From contig WPIO01000056.1 in the NCBI GenBank assembly GCA_009760855.2, positions 2,131,001 to 2,195,000 on the forward strand: DNA of 64,000 nt, in the 5' to 3' direction. Positions 25,050-62,482 of the stretch are shown here, piece after piece. The notes under the pieces were generated by a model that saw only the letters and a program-made list of their open reading frames with translations, searched no databases and had not been told where the DNA came from. Within the stretch, counting starts at the first letter, position 1; every line of letters begins with the position of its first letter. The translations under genes and the position numbers were made by a program. This DNA comes from Cristatella mucedo. Its lineage: Eukaryota > Bryozoa > Phylactolaemata > Cristatellidae.

Positions 25050-26070
25050 ACCGACTTACTTACGTTAAGTTACTGGTAGGTTGCTGTTGCGACGCCACGC
25101 CAAGTCGCGCTTTGCTTAGCTTGAAATGAAAATGGATTTACTAGGATTTAATGTAATTTAGTTTAGTGGTTTAAGCGTCGTTCAACAGGGCTAGGTTTTA
25201 AGTCAGCTTTCATCCGCGAGCAAGTATTGCCAACAGCTACTAGCTCTGCTACGCCGGCGTGTGTCCCATCGTAAACAGTTGTGGTTGCGACTGCTAGTTG
25301 GAAATTACTCGCCGCGGAAATCTGCAAGATTACGAATGTTATCGTGTTCAGTATCCACGTTAAGAGTCTGCCTAGAAGACTCTAGTCTTTTTTAAAAGAA
25401 GCTGTGATTTGCATGCATGCATAGTATTGCATAATGGAAAAATTGCATAAAGAACTACTGTCGTATCCGCGCTTCGTTAGCGTGCGTCTAGAAGTAGTAA
25501 TGAGATTAAGTTGATGCGGCATCCGGTCGCTGATAACGACGCGTGTGTGTGTGTGTGACCGATTGGTTAATACCGTATTCATCAATCGCGTTGTAATGCC
25601 GCTGCAGCCACGAAGCCTGGTGTTTTGAATTATGTTTTTTGTTTCAATCAAGAATCGCTCGCAATGAGAGCTTAGAGGAGCAGTAAAGTCATTTGGTTGC
25701 CAGCTGTAGAATCGCCCAGCTCTGCAGTGCGTTGGCAGCGTCCCCGTATTATTATCGTTTTTTCAGTGCGGGTCGTTTAAAGTATTTACGGGTACGTACT
25801 TGCGCGGTTACGCGACACTAGCGTAGGTATTCGCATGCGAGAGCGAATACCTGGCCATGCAGTTACTTTCCTTTTATATTAATAACAAGAAAAAATGTTG
25901 AGACCAACAACACTTTGGTATTTGTATGGCGCCCTTAGTGAACTTTTCGTTATTTTACATGTGCTTTAAAGAAAGCATTTCAACATGGTTGACGATAACG
26001 CTTCTCGTCTTACTTTGAGCTAATCACTCCGTAGTCAGCATTGCTTCCTGTGTCTAGCGACCTTATCAGG
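25050..26070. other. Intergenic region upstream of FASTKD
   Basis: AT-richer than the gene, with a short GT tract at 25537-25558. A degenerate LINE-like scrap ('ttgtatggcgcccttagtga') is at 25922-25945. No gene recognised. Confidence 0.4.
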
Positions 26071-26988
26071 AATCCAGACTGAGCTAGAGTCTCTGCATGT
26101 TTTGCTTGATCTTTCGGCAGCGTTTGATACTATTGGTTCTAATAGGTGATGCTATTGTGCGACCTTCACCACATGCTCGTAATCTAGGTGTCGTGTTCGA
26201 CAGCTGCCTCAATTTCAAAAGCTTCATTCAGAAGACTGCCTCTACAGCTAGCCATCACATCCGATCCCTATCCAAGATTAGAAGCTGTCTCCCACAGTGG
26301 CTTGTAAAAAAATTAACCAGTTCTTTAGTTCTGTCTCGGCTTGATTATTGTAATTCCCTTTTGGCTGGGCTACCAAAGAAAGCTATTATGCCACTACAGC
26401 GGACTATGAATATGGCTGCAAGGCTGGTCTTCAAGTCCCAGCGGTTTGAGCACGTGTCTCCTTTGCTAAAAAAGCTAGGATGGTTACCGGTTGAGCAAAG
26501 GATACAGAGCAAAGTTCTTACGCTGACCCACAAGGCCCGCCACGGCTTGGCTCCTTCGTACCTAGCTGAACTGCTGCATCAGTTCCAGCCTGTTCGCACC
26601 CTCGGGTCCTGTGTGGACAATAAATTAGCTGTCCCATTCCTCCGCTTAAAGACAGTTGGCGACAGAAGCTTTAGCTCTGCAGGTCCTAGACTGTGGAACT
26701 CGCTTCCACAATTCTTACGCAACGACATCTACTCTCCAACTGCCGACTATGGCACATCTTTTTCAGCGGTCCTGAACTGCTACTTCAATGCTACTCACTA
26801 CCTCAACTGCTCTCCTAACTCTGCTATGCTTCCCACTTTCTCTTTGTTGACGAAGTCTGTTGGGTACCGAATGTGTACCGAAAGCCGCTTAGGCTGTGAG
26901 TTCGCTATACAAAACTCTCCTGCGTAACACCCACATGGTCTTTATGACTTTGTGGAGTTACTGAAGGAGATACATTACATTACATCAC
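26071..26988 (+). mobile_element. LINE family B, RT fragment to 3' end
   Basis: A 276-codon frame (26097-26927) covers the RT C terminus of a CR1/L2-like LINE. Landmarks: a 'LDLSAAFDTI' segment (RT motif A region) at 26100-26135, fused by a deletion to 'ARNLGVVFDS'; 'LVLSRLDYCNSLLAGLP' (26320-26380); 'GWLPVEQRI'; 'GPRLWNSLPQFLR'. The palm between motif A and 'ARNLGV' is deleted, so this copy cannot encode a working enzyme. The end is 'tgtggagttac' plus an ACATT tail at 26970-26988. It is the best B copy here. Confidence 0.82.
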
Positions 26989-27640
26989 TTAATATGCAGA
27001 TGCAACTCAGTTGTACTTTTGCTCTGATATCTCCCAGTCCTCCAGCATGTCAAATTCTCGCAATTCCATTACTGCATGTATTGCTGACATCCGCAAATGG
27101 ATGGCAGCAAATTTCCTTAAAGTGAATGATGATAAAACTAACTTACTCGATATGGGTAAACCAAGCTTTATTCCTAAATTAGAAAGGCTTGCGCTCAAAA
27201 TCGGCTCTGCCACCATAAGTCTCATGTTGAATCTGCACGGAATCTCTGGGCGTGTCATTTACCAAAGCGACCTTTAATTAGACGACCACATCAGTTCCAC
27301 AGCCAAATTTGCCTTTTTTCAGGTATGTATAACACTTCGAAAATTTGGGCTTACTTAGTCAGGGATATTACATCTCCATTGGTCCACGATTGTGTGACAC
27401 TGTCATGACTTCTGTAACTCACTTCTTGCCGGTCTGTGCAATCATGTGGTTACAGTTGGTGGAAAACTCGGTAGCTAGGCTTGTCTGTCGTGAGCATCAC
27501 AGCTCCCACATCGCACCACTTCTTGCTGAACTGCACTGGCTACTAATCAATGACCACCTAACTGCTGCTGAGCCTATGCATTGCCTATATTGGGAGTTGT
27601 CCCCTCTGCTGCCACCATCTTCTGGTGGCGTCTGTATGCA
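26989..27640 (+). mobile_element. LINE family A RT fragment, active-site region altered
   Basis: It begins immediately after the B tail. The frame reads 'YADATQLYF' at 26996-27022, where LINEs normally carry YADD-type palm residues; the second Asp is Ala here. 'CIADIRKWMAANFLKVNDDK' follows, then a degraded C terminus to about 27600. It is a broken relic. Confidence 0.7.
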
Positions 27641-28700
27641 AGATTAACTCGAAACCTGGGCCACCGTGCATTTTAAATCATGCCAAACAGATTAAAGAAG
27701 CCCTGAGTGGCAACAAGCACGTGTGGCAGCATGTGGCTCAACTTGCTGACATAATTGCCAATATAACTCGGTCTGAGCAGCACGCTACGGAAAGCCATGG
27801 CCATGACTAATCCAGGCCAAATGGTGGACTGCATTGCGACTGTCGGCATATGGCATCGAGGTCGCGTGAGTCACAAGCGCTGAAGGACTCGCCTAGTTTC
27901 TACGGGTGTTGTGAGGCATTGGAAATAAAGCAAACCTTCGAGTCAAGGCCTGTTTAAAAAACCAGTCAACAGCATGCGATGGATGACAGAAAAACTTGGT
28001 CCTCGGTAGTAAAACGCGTTCTGCAGCATTTCACATGGTCGGCATACACAGCTGAAGGAAGGGCGGCTGGCTGCTTCAACACGTCATTTCCTTCCTTCGA
28101 GGATCGGTCCAGTCGTTCGACTCTTTCGGACCAGTGGGAGGCCAGGGCCCACTGATGCGCCCCCATCCGGCCACTTTCCGGCCCACACAGCCATCCGGCT
28201 CTTCGTACACGCGGCGAAAAAAGGTCTGAGAATCATTAGAAAGGACTGACGAAGCAGAAGCAGCAGCAGAAGCATTCAGATCCGAGGGCACGAGGTCGCG
28301 CGGCCTCCAACTGATGAGCTCATTAGACTGTTACGCCAACGCCATTTTAATGCAGTCTGCATGCAGCTGTCACTTGCATGCAGCTGTCACTTGCATGCAG
28401 CTGCGGATGCCACCGCCAGACGGCAGAGCCCGGTCGTCCGGCTGCATTGACGGCCAAGGTCAGCTGAGCCTCCCTCTGCCATCCTCGAGCCAACCACCGA
28501 CCGCTGCTTCCACAATCGCCAGCAAAACGACGACGACGACGACGATGAAGCGAGCACGGGCAGCATGCCAGCCGCAGCATATCGTGCTTTCTCGAGCGGG
28601 AGACGCAGCAAACGTACGTGCAGCAAACGTACGTGCGCCGCTGCCGGCCTGCCTGCCCGCCACCAGCTTGCCTGCCTGCCAGCCAGCCCGCCGCCAGTCG
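27641..28700. other. Intergenic sequence between LINE block and TAF8
   Basis: No gene recognised. Contains the 17-bp tandem repeat at 28358-28403 and a duplicated 16-mer (gcagcaaacgtacgt) at 28607-28638. Confidence 0.4.
28358..28403. repeat. 17-bp tandem repeat, 2.7 copies
   Basis: Unit 'tgcatgcagctgtcact' repeated exactly. Each unit contains the palindromes tgcatgca and cagctg. Confidence 0.9.
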
Positions 28701-28711
28701 AAACTGGCCAG

Positions 28712-29616
28712 CTAGCTGCCGACCACCGGCGGCCGAGCGTAGGGATTGTCCGTCACGTCCTCGCACGGCTGTCCGTCCTCGTCGAACTCCTCGCGGGCCG
28801 CCGCCCTGCCGCCACCGTCGCCATCGCGGTCGCCGTCGGCTTCCAGCTTTTGCCGCTTGGCGTGGGCGCCGCCGGCGTCTGCAGACGCCGCTGCCGCTGC
28901 GGCAGCCTCGGCCGCCATAGCCGGCTCCTCGCCGCCGCCGCTCACGTCGTAGCTGCTTAGCTCGTCGTCACGTGGCAGCAGAGCGCTCAGGTAGGGCAGC
29001 GGGCACGGCTTGCACGCGATGAGCGGGAAGGCGAGGCAGAGCGAGCTCGCTCCGCCGCCGTCGTCGCACAGGCGCTCCGAGTCGCCCGTCTTGGCGATGA
29101 ACTTGGTCAGCGCGTTCTCGACGTCGCGCTTCTGGCTCGCGGCCAGCTCGCGCACCGTCTGATAGTCGGCAACCGGCGCCTTGCGCGCCGGCGTCTGAAT
29201 GTAGGCATGCCTGTCGGGAAACGACGGCATGTGGTCGGGCATGTGGCCGGGCAGCGGCTCCTTGACGCCCAGCTGCAGCGTCTTGAACGCCGACGCGCCG
29301 CGCGCCTTAGCCGGCGCGGCGAACAGCGGCGTCCGGACGCCGCGTCGGCCGGCGTACTCCTTGAACGAGTCGAGCCGGAAGCCCATCTGCACGAGCGACA
29401 GCGACACGTCGCTCACCGACACCTCCGTCCTGCTGCTCAGCTCGGCGTAGTGCTTCGCGCTCCGCGCGAGCTGCGAGACGAAGCTCTGCAGCATCTCGGT
29501 CAGCGTCTCGGCGGCGATCCGGTCGGCGGCCTCGAAGCCGCACTCCTGGCAGAGCGCGCCGACCGTGCTGACGAGAGACAGCCGGTAGGCGTCCAAGCTG
29601 CCGCTGCCGTCTGCGT
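28712..29616 (-). CDS. TAF8: TAF8 exon 2
   Basis: Two bases plus 300 codons plus TAG. It carries the whole recognisable protein. Ala and Gly runs near the 3' end are coded by GCN/GGN repeats. Confidence 0.92.
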
Positions 29617-29729
29617 CTGCAATCCGAATAAGAAGATGAAGATGGCTACGGATGGCGCCGCTACGCGGCGCCATCGGCGGCGCGGGCGCGCCGCCGATCG
29701 ACCGGGCGCCGGCGAGACTCACCGTCCAT
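28712..29729 (-). CDS. TAF8: TAF8, TFIID subunit 8 (complete, 2 coding exons)
   Basis: TAF8 pairs with TAF10 through a histone fold and links TAF2 to the TFIID core. Exon 1 contributes only 7 coding bases (29723-29729, ATG GAC G). Exon 2 is 28712-29616, acceptor attcggattgcag, phase 1. The product is 303 aa, close to human TAF8 (about 310). Residues about 12-85 are the histone fold ('CGFEAADRIAAETLTEMLQS', 'SRTEVSVSDVSLSLVQMGF'). The TAF8 C-terminal domain follows ('MPSFPDRHAYIQTP', 'ASQKRDVENALTKFIAKTG', 'PYLSALLP'). Then come an acidic Ala/Gly-rich stretch, a basic 'AKRQKLEA', and the family ending 'DNPYARP'. The surroundings are CpG-rich, as expected for a housekeeping promoter. Confidence 0.92.
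29723..29729 (-). CDS. TAF8: TAF8 exon 1, 7-nt coding part
   Basis: ATG GAC G|gtgagt. This is the only upstream junction found that supplies both the required phase and a start codon. The 106-nt intron (29617-29722) is short. Confidence 0.75.
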
Positions 29730-31880
29730 TCGACTCGGATCGCGACTGACTGCCGGAGCGACTGTCGCAGCGGCTGCGCGCGCTCCCGCGCGGTGCGCTG
29801 CTGCGCGGCGTATGCGCGGTCGGCGCGCGTCGAGGCTTCTGACTGTTCGACGAGGCTGCTGACGGGGCGACCGGCGTCGAACGGGTCCTTAGAAACGGCG
29901 AAACGCTTCGCAGCCGACGGCCGCAGGCGACCGTCGAGCCGATATCGCTACGATTCGGAATGAATGCAACGGGAAAAACACTCAAATAGCCTAGAGAAGA
30001 GTGCGCCCGCGTTTCTTGAGTCCGAGGATGGCATACCCTTCGGTCAGCGCGCGTGGACGAACGTGCGACAACCTTCCCACAAGGTTCCGTTCAAGCGGTC
30101 AACCTAGAGCAGGCCGCAGCCATAACCGGAAGCCGAGTACTGCTCTCAAGGTCAAACACGGCCGCCACGCAGATTCTTTTCAGTAGACATATCAAATATG
30201 TTCTGGGCTAATAATCTTTAATATAATAGTGCTTTATTTTGAATGCGTGCTCCTATCTTCGAGGAAGTGAAAGTGAGTGAAACCTGTTGCACGGGCGGCC
30301 GCTGTCGCCGGCGCGTCGTTTCTATGGCGGCATTGACGGCCGTCTGTTTGCCTTCCCAGGATTACGGAGGCGCCCACTTCCCACGTGGGCGGCCGAGAAT
30401 TTAGGTGCGCGAGCGCGTGCGAGCGGCGCCAGTACTATTAGAGGGCGCGCCGCCGTTTCGCAAGTTGAGCTTGTGAGTGCTTCGCCTTCGCCTCTCGATT
30501 TCCTACCGCTTTGCGGACTGCGGCGGCGCAGAAGTCGTGGCCGAAGCTGCTCGACGAAACTCGGTGCGGCGCCCTCGTCACTTCCCAGGTATCGACGCGC
30601 CCGATATCAGTCCATTGAAGCGAGTCTGACGTCTCGCCGAAGCTGCGAACGAGAGACCGACAGAGCGGCCCCCCGTAACGAAAAAACGACCACGTGATCC
30701 GTCAGCGTCTTCGCTCGAACGGGATGGTGAGGAGAAGCCTTTCCTCCGCTCTCGCATATTTCTCCGCCGCCTGTCATTGCGTGATGAGCGCGCGGCCGCA
30801 GTCTCGCCTTGCATGCTGTGGCAACCATTCAGATCGGAGCTGAGCTGTCTCAGAGTTTCAGCTCAGAGCTCAGTTTCTGTTTCTCAGAGTTTCGTGGGTG
30901 CGCGAGCGCGAGACTTCCGCGCGAAAAGCGAGCGCGCGAGCTCGCTCGCGAACCTCCGATCGATGCGATTGGCGCCGTTCGGCGCGTCAGCCGACGTGCC
31001 ACAAATCTGCTGGGCCGTCGCTAAGGCTCGCGTTCTGCGCGAGAAAGCTTCCTGGTGCAAATCGCTCGACTCGAGAGACTGGAAGTTTCCGCCGTCCCTT
31101 TGCAAGCGCTGCTACGAAAGCCCAAACCCGGTCGGCCGAGACCAGTCTGTCGCGTCCGACTCCAATCTAGCGCAGTCCGCTAAAGGCTGCGCGAGAGAGG
31201 ACGCGCCTTTTGCTCACCGTCCCTGGAAACCGCTGGAAATCGCCGTGGGGCCTTTTTTGTAAGCAGCGGGATTGAACGAGAGAAGCGTGTGGTTCGGCAT
31301 ACAGAACGCTGGCCCAGAACAACGCCGAAGGTTTATTGCACAAGGCACGGAGCAGCAAGACGCACGACTGCCTTCGCCCCCTCCTCACACTCGAGTCTCC
31401 CCTCCTCCACTCCTCGGGTTGACCCCGATGATTCATCGAGGACCACAACTGTGCAGCGGCCGACCCTGATGGTGAATCCACCATCTGGCCACCAGCGGTT
31501 ACCGGCCTGTGTCCGGCTCATCAGAGGAGCCGGCATACACTCAAACTACAAAGCGAGCGCCATTTGTATTTGTTCAAGCCTCTCCTCCTCCTTCCACTCA
31601 CCTCAACTGTAGCGGCCGACGCTCGTAGCGGCTACTGTCCCGCTTTTTCTTCCGATATACGACATACGACTGTAGCCTCCATTCAACGCTTGACAGTTTG
31701 TCGGGGGAGCTGTTTAAGTTGAAACAGGGTCAGCGGATTGAATCGTGCTACGCGTAATTCCGGTCTCCTACGCCAACGCACCTACCTCCTCTGCACCTGC
31801 TACTCTAGCAGGGTAGCAAGGGGCAGAACGACAAAGTTGAGCTGGGCTGCCGAACCTGCGATCCGCGGCTTTGAAGTAGT
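29730..31880. promoter_or_regulatory. CpG-rich region upstream of TAF8
   Basis: Dense CpG and overlapping GC-rich open frames (up to 161 codons, plus) without recognisable domains. It contains CG palindromic patches, for example around 30930-30950. Probably the TAF8 promoter and 5' flank. No TATA box can be assigned with confidence. Confidence 0.45.
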
Positions 31881-31889
31881 GCCTTTTGG

Positions 31890-32605
<716 letters not shown>

Positions 32606-33055
32606 CTCTCTGTGAGGTTTGGCACAACGCAGTACCAGGCGGCCTGCTGTTTTCTCGTTTCGCTCGGATGCGTGTGCCGCTCATGTCGCCAGCAAAGCGT
32701 CTCTTGTCGGTATAGCTGGGAAAGGATTGCGGTGCGACCGGTGAAAGGAAGGCGCAGCAGCGTTACCCCGCACGAGCCACGAGCGCCGAGGAGGTCGCTA
32801 CGCCGGATTTAACGACCTTCCTTATTCGGCTGCCGACGCCAGACGCCTTTCGCAGTGCAGAGGACGCGAAGCGCATCGGTACAGATGTAGTGCATAATGG
32901 AATGCAGTAAAGGTGAAGCTGAGTCGTCACAGGAATGGCCGCTCAAGCGGAGCCTAGAAACTCGCTGTCATCCGCAGGCTTTCCTCCATTGCGACATGCC
33001 GCGTACGGCGATCGTCGAAACCGCACCTCTTTCCAGGGCACGAGACAAGCAGAAC

Positions 33056-33300
33056 CTGCTCCGGGGTAGGAGGCCAGCGTCTGGACAGCCGCTCCATTAC
33101 GGTAGGAGCGACTGCTTGTGCATACACAGAAAAAGATATTAAGGAGAAAGAAATGGCGTACGGTAATTCGTTGTCCTTGTAGGGCTCGACAAGGTCTATA
33201 CTGCCCTCATAATAGATCAGCTCTGAGCGGAAGGAGGAATTCAGCATTCGCGGCAGCGGCTTGAACGTCAGGGGGAGATTGTCGATACGTCTCCGTCGAG
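33056..33300 (-). CDS. Orphan exon pair with sulfotransferase-like P-loop (WSCD-like?)
   Basis: Exon a ends at 33162 and is open upward past 33300; its acceptor is not fixed. It reads 'LTFKPLPRMLNSSFRSELIY' then 'YEGSIDLVEPYKDNELP', donor CC|gtacgc, phase 2. After a 50-nt intron, exon b (33056-33111) adds 'RSYRNGAAVQTLASYPGAG' to donor CAG|gttctg, phase 1. 'ASYPGAG' followed by a splice resembles the PAPS-binding loop of WSCD-type sulfotransferases (SFPGSGNTW). The next exon, starting at 'NTW', was not found. It may lie beyond TAF8, or this may be a gene remnant. Family assignment is tentative. Confidence 0.38.
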
Positions 33301-33800
33301 TGACAGGAAGCCAGTGGCATTTTCTTGCTATCGCTACGACGCATGACGATGGAATTTCTTAGATTCATTAAAGGAATCCGGTGGCTGACGTACTGGGTTC
33401 TAATGGCTAAGACTTGCCGTTCGTTTGGCTCCTCATGGTTACAAAAATTCCTTTAGTCCAGCTTAAGGTCAGAGGTCAAACAGGCCAGCTCGTCCGCGAG
33501 TTCAAGCTTGCGGTGCAACCCAAGTGTTGACCTCCGCTTCAGCGTGTTTCTCGCTTTCCGTTTCGATTACCGCGAGGAGCTACGCTTAGCCGTCCGCTTA
33601 TGCCAGCTTGGAACTCGCCTCCCTCCCGGTTCTTCCGGACGAACGTTGGCGGCGATGTCCGCGTGGCTGTTTGGTTAAAACGTCGCGAAGAGTCTGCAGT
33701 TGCAATTAATTGAACTCCGTAGTCTGCGTCAATTGCTCGTTCGGCGCCGCCAGTGCACGAGCTTTCGCTTCCGTGCGCGCTCGCGTGTCAAAGAGCTTGA
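33301..33800. other. Unassigned sequence between divergent exons
   Basis: No recognised feature. It may contain promoter sequence for the flanking divergent units. Confidence 0.3.
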
Positions 33801-33805
33801 AAATA

Positions 33806-33973
33806 TGCGAGAGAGAGAGCGAGAGAGAGAGAGAGACAGAGTAAGAGACAGAGAGAGAGAGAGGAGAAGGGAGTAATAGTGACAGACAGACAAATAGAGA
33901 TACAGAGAGAGGGAGTGAGAGACTGAGAAACAGACAGAGAAAGAGAGAGAGAGAGAGACAAAAAGAGAGAGGG
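33806..33973. repeat. GA-rich compound microsatellite
   Basis: GA runs with GACA and GAGG interruptions. Confidence 0.85.
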
Positions 33974-34088
33974 ATCTTAGTAATAAGAGATGGCCAGCTT
34001 TTTCAGGCGCTGTGAGGTTCGCTCGAACGGAGTAGAGGCCGGAGCATGGGGACCGAGCGGGCCGAGTTCGCCAGTGTGCGCGACAGCC

Positions 34089-34152
34089 GAGCGAGCGGCC
34101 GAGCGAGCGGCGGAGCGAGCGGCCGAGCGAGCGGCGGAGCGAGCGGCGGAGA
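34089..34152. repeat. 12-bp GC-rich tandem repeat
   Basis: Units of 'gagcgagcggcc' alternating with 'gagcgagcggcg', about five copies. Confidence 0.85.
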
Positions 34153-34433
34153 GACGAAAGAAAGGCAAGAAGAAAGAAAGACGAAGAATAACGTCCGGTG
34201 GGCCGCTGGCTGCAAAGAGACTTCGAACTCCGCTTTCATCGTGGTCGTTTCCCATGTCATGACGCTCGAGATCGAGCCGAGCGCACTTCATGAAGCTTCC
34301 AAGTGCCCCGAGTGGTGGCACCCGAGCGCTCGCGAGAGCGTAGCGCTCGGAGGCTCGCGGAGGGAGGGGGCGGGCGGAAGTTGTCTCCTCGTGAGGAGAC
34401 ACCGAAGCAACGGCGGCCGACTCCAGCACGCGC

Positions 34434-34760
34434 ATGCGAGCGAACCAATCCAAACCAGCTACCGCACTGGCCTGTCTCGGCGAGTCTCGCGAATCGATGC
34501 CGACGGTCTCGGCCTTCTTGCAGCCTCGGAGAAGTGCCAAGGGAGGCACGCCCGTGTCGTCGGCCGGCGGCGGCAAGTCTCGGAAGAAGAGCGCACGATC
34601 GGCGTCGCGGCAGAGGCCGGAGCCGGTTGACATCGTGTCGCCGTCGGCCATGCTAAATCTGCACTACATAGCGCACAGCGTTCCCGACGCCCTCTTCATG
34701 CGAGGCTACGGCTGGCCGGGATCCGCCAAGAAGGGCCGGAAAGGACGCAGGAAGAAGTGA
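34434..34760 (+). CDS. SMKR1: Small lysine-rich protein 1-like (SMKR1 homologue)
   Basis: A 108-codon frame whose C-terminal half matches my recollection of vertebrate SMKR1: '[19 protein letters not shown]', then '[17 protein letters not shown]' and a basic C terminus ending RRKK. The N-terminal half is Ser/Arg/Lys-rich and poorly conserved. An acceptor-like 'ggccttcttgcag' at 34511-34523 suggests the conserved part may be a separate exon (34524-34760) with the true start upstream. AATAAA lies at 34888, 128 nt past the stop. Its molecular function is unknown to me. It is convergent with UNC13. Confidence 0.65.
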   Translation: MRANQSKPATALACLGESRESMPTVSAFLQPRRSAKGGTPVSSAGGGKSRKKSARSASRQRPEPVDIVSPSAMLNLHYIAHSVPDALFMRGYGWPGSAKKGRKGRRKK

Positions 34761-34887
34761 GTGAGTGGCGAGTGGCGGGAGCCTTCGTGCCGCCTCCACT
34801 TCCTTCCGCCGTCTGTGCATCGAGCGGCGGCGAAGGCCGTCGTCGCTGCGGCGGCGCACGGATCTGTCTCGCAGTCGGGCGGAAGAA

Positions 34888-34893
34888 AATAAA
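34888..34893 (+). terminator. Poly(A) signal AATAAA for the SMKR1-like gene
   Basis: Canonical hexamer 128 nt downstream of the plus-strand stop at 34760, followed by AT-rich sequence. Confidence 0.55.
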
Positions 34894-35319
34894 AAAATAC
34901 TAAAGTAAGGCAACGGCGATCGCCTCTCGTGGAGCCGACCGTCCCGGGCGATGTTGTTCGAGATCGCCGCGTGTCGAGCCGATGCGATGTTGCTTTTTCG
35001 TCCCGGGCGATGTTGCTTTTTCTTTTCTTTTTTTTTCACGCGTGCATCCTTCCGAGTAGTTGTAGCGCCAAATCCTGCTGCTGCCGGCGAACTTGTGTTT
35101 TTAGCTTTTACTTTCGGCGCTCGGCCTGCTCCGCAAGCGGCGGCGGCGCCCGTCTTTCAACGTTTTCGCTTCGGTCGTAAGCTTTGATGCACGACATGAA
35201 TGATGTATGCCTCTACGTGTCGACATGGCGCCAGCCGTCGACATGCTTCGGCGGCTGCTCGCACCGCCGCCGCCGCAAGACGCCTCGACGCTCGCGTTCC
35301 GTCTATCGATATATATGTA

Positions 35320-35326
35320 TATCGTC

Positions 35327-35385
<59 letters not shown>

Positions 35386-35412
35386 GTATATATATATCGT
35401 CTATATATCGAG
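35320..35412. repeat. (TA)n/TATGTA compound microsatellite
   Basis: TA tract with 'gta' and 'tcgtcta' interruptions. It lies between the two convergent genes. Confidence 0.9.
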
Positions 35413-35500
35413 CTCCAAGCTACCGCTCCGTCTATCGCCGCCGCCCGTGGCCGCACGCAGGCGTTTCGCCGCTGCGTACGCACATGCACCGAAAGCGACT

Positions 35501-35506
35501 TTTATT
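35501..35506 (-). terminator. Poly(A) signal for UNC13
   Basis: Reverse complement of tttatt gives AATAAA, 299 nt beyond the UNC13 stop codon in transcript sense. Confidence 0.5.
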
Positions 35507-35804
35507 AGGGCTCACGTGCCGGGGCGAGCCCTCGCTAAAACAATAACAACTCGCCTGCTCGTACGTTAACAAGTGCAGCCACGGAGGCACAAATAAAACT
35601 TGTGTGTCTGCCGACCTCTCTCGCGCTCGAGAAGCGCTCTCGTGAGGACTTCTCCGCTGCCTCGCCTCCCGACGGAGGCGAGTTCGTGTTCGCGTTCTCG
35701 GAGGACGGAGGCCTCGATCGGCCAGCGCCAGGTTCTGGATGAATTATTCGCCGAGAGAGCTCTCGGCGGAGGGAGGAAGGAGAGCTCTAGCGGCCGAGCC
35801 GGCA

Positions 35805-61833
<26,029 letters not shown>

Positions 61834-62384
61834 CTAGGTGACAAGGCAGCAGCAGCGCTGGACCATTGCAGCAGCAACAACAGCAGCAGCAGCAGTCGAA
61901 GGCAGCAAAACGTGAGATAATGTGGAGCCGATGCTTGGAGTCCACGCTAGCGAAGGAAAGGAAGGCAGCAGCAACGGAGGCTCCACTCAATCTTGCTCGT
62001 TGTTGCTTGCTCGCACACCTACCCGGTTTAGCCTGCTCCAACCCCAATCGCACTTCAGTATCAGTCACAGCATGCACTTACCCGTTGTCGAAGCATGCAC
62101 TTACCCGTTGTCGAAGCATGCAGCAGTGCTAAGACCATGAGACTCGCACGCACAACAAGACATAGAACCATTTGTGCAAATAGCAAATGCTGCCACTACA
62201 GAGGGCATAGCAACTGTGGTGCTGGCGACCGATCGACAAAGCAGGAGGCAACAGCAGGAGGCAACAGCAGCAGCAGGCAGCTGTGTGCAGGCAGAATGCA
62301 GCATACATTGACGAGTCAGAGATGGAGGAAGAACAAAAAAAAAGCAAGCAGCAGCACAGCACAGACGCAGCAGACACGCCCTGG
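61834..62384. other. UNC13 intron upstream of first window exon
   Basis: Several CAG patches and a duplicated 'catgcacttacccgttgtcg' at 62071-62090 and 62093-62112. No further UNC13 exon found. Confidence 0.4.
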
Positions 62385-62482
62385 TTTTGGCCAGGAGTTC
62401 TGGGTTCTAGCCCTTCGCCATATGAGAAGTGTCCGGATAGAGATTCAGATCTCCACGGGCACCATACAAATGAATTACAGAC
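62385..62482 (+). mobile_element. SINE S1 fragment
   Basis: 'ttttggccaggagttctggg', 'ccggatagagattcagatct', 'gggcaccatacaaatgaatt'. The 5' head is damaged. Confidence 0.6.

Noticed and set aside
28358-28403. CRISPR-like repeat
   Set aside because: Direct tandem units without spacers in animal DNA.
28712-29722. TAF8 start at the long in-frame ORF beginning 29722
   Set aside because: The first 35 codons correspond to intron with a good acceptor at 29617. The spliced ATG GAC G start fits better.
30287-31262. GC-rich plus frames of 136 and 161 codons upstream of TAF8
   Set aside because: No domain, no codon or splice evidence; expected in a CpG-rich promoter region.
33977-34651. 224-codon minus frame opposite the SMKR1-like gene
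   Set aside because: It includes a 12-bp repeat translated as Arg-Ser-Ala and has no motif. The plus strand carries the recognisable conserved core.
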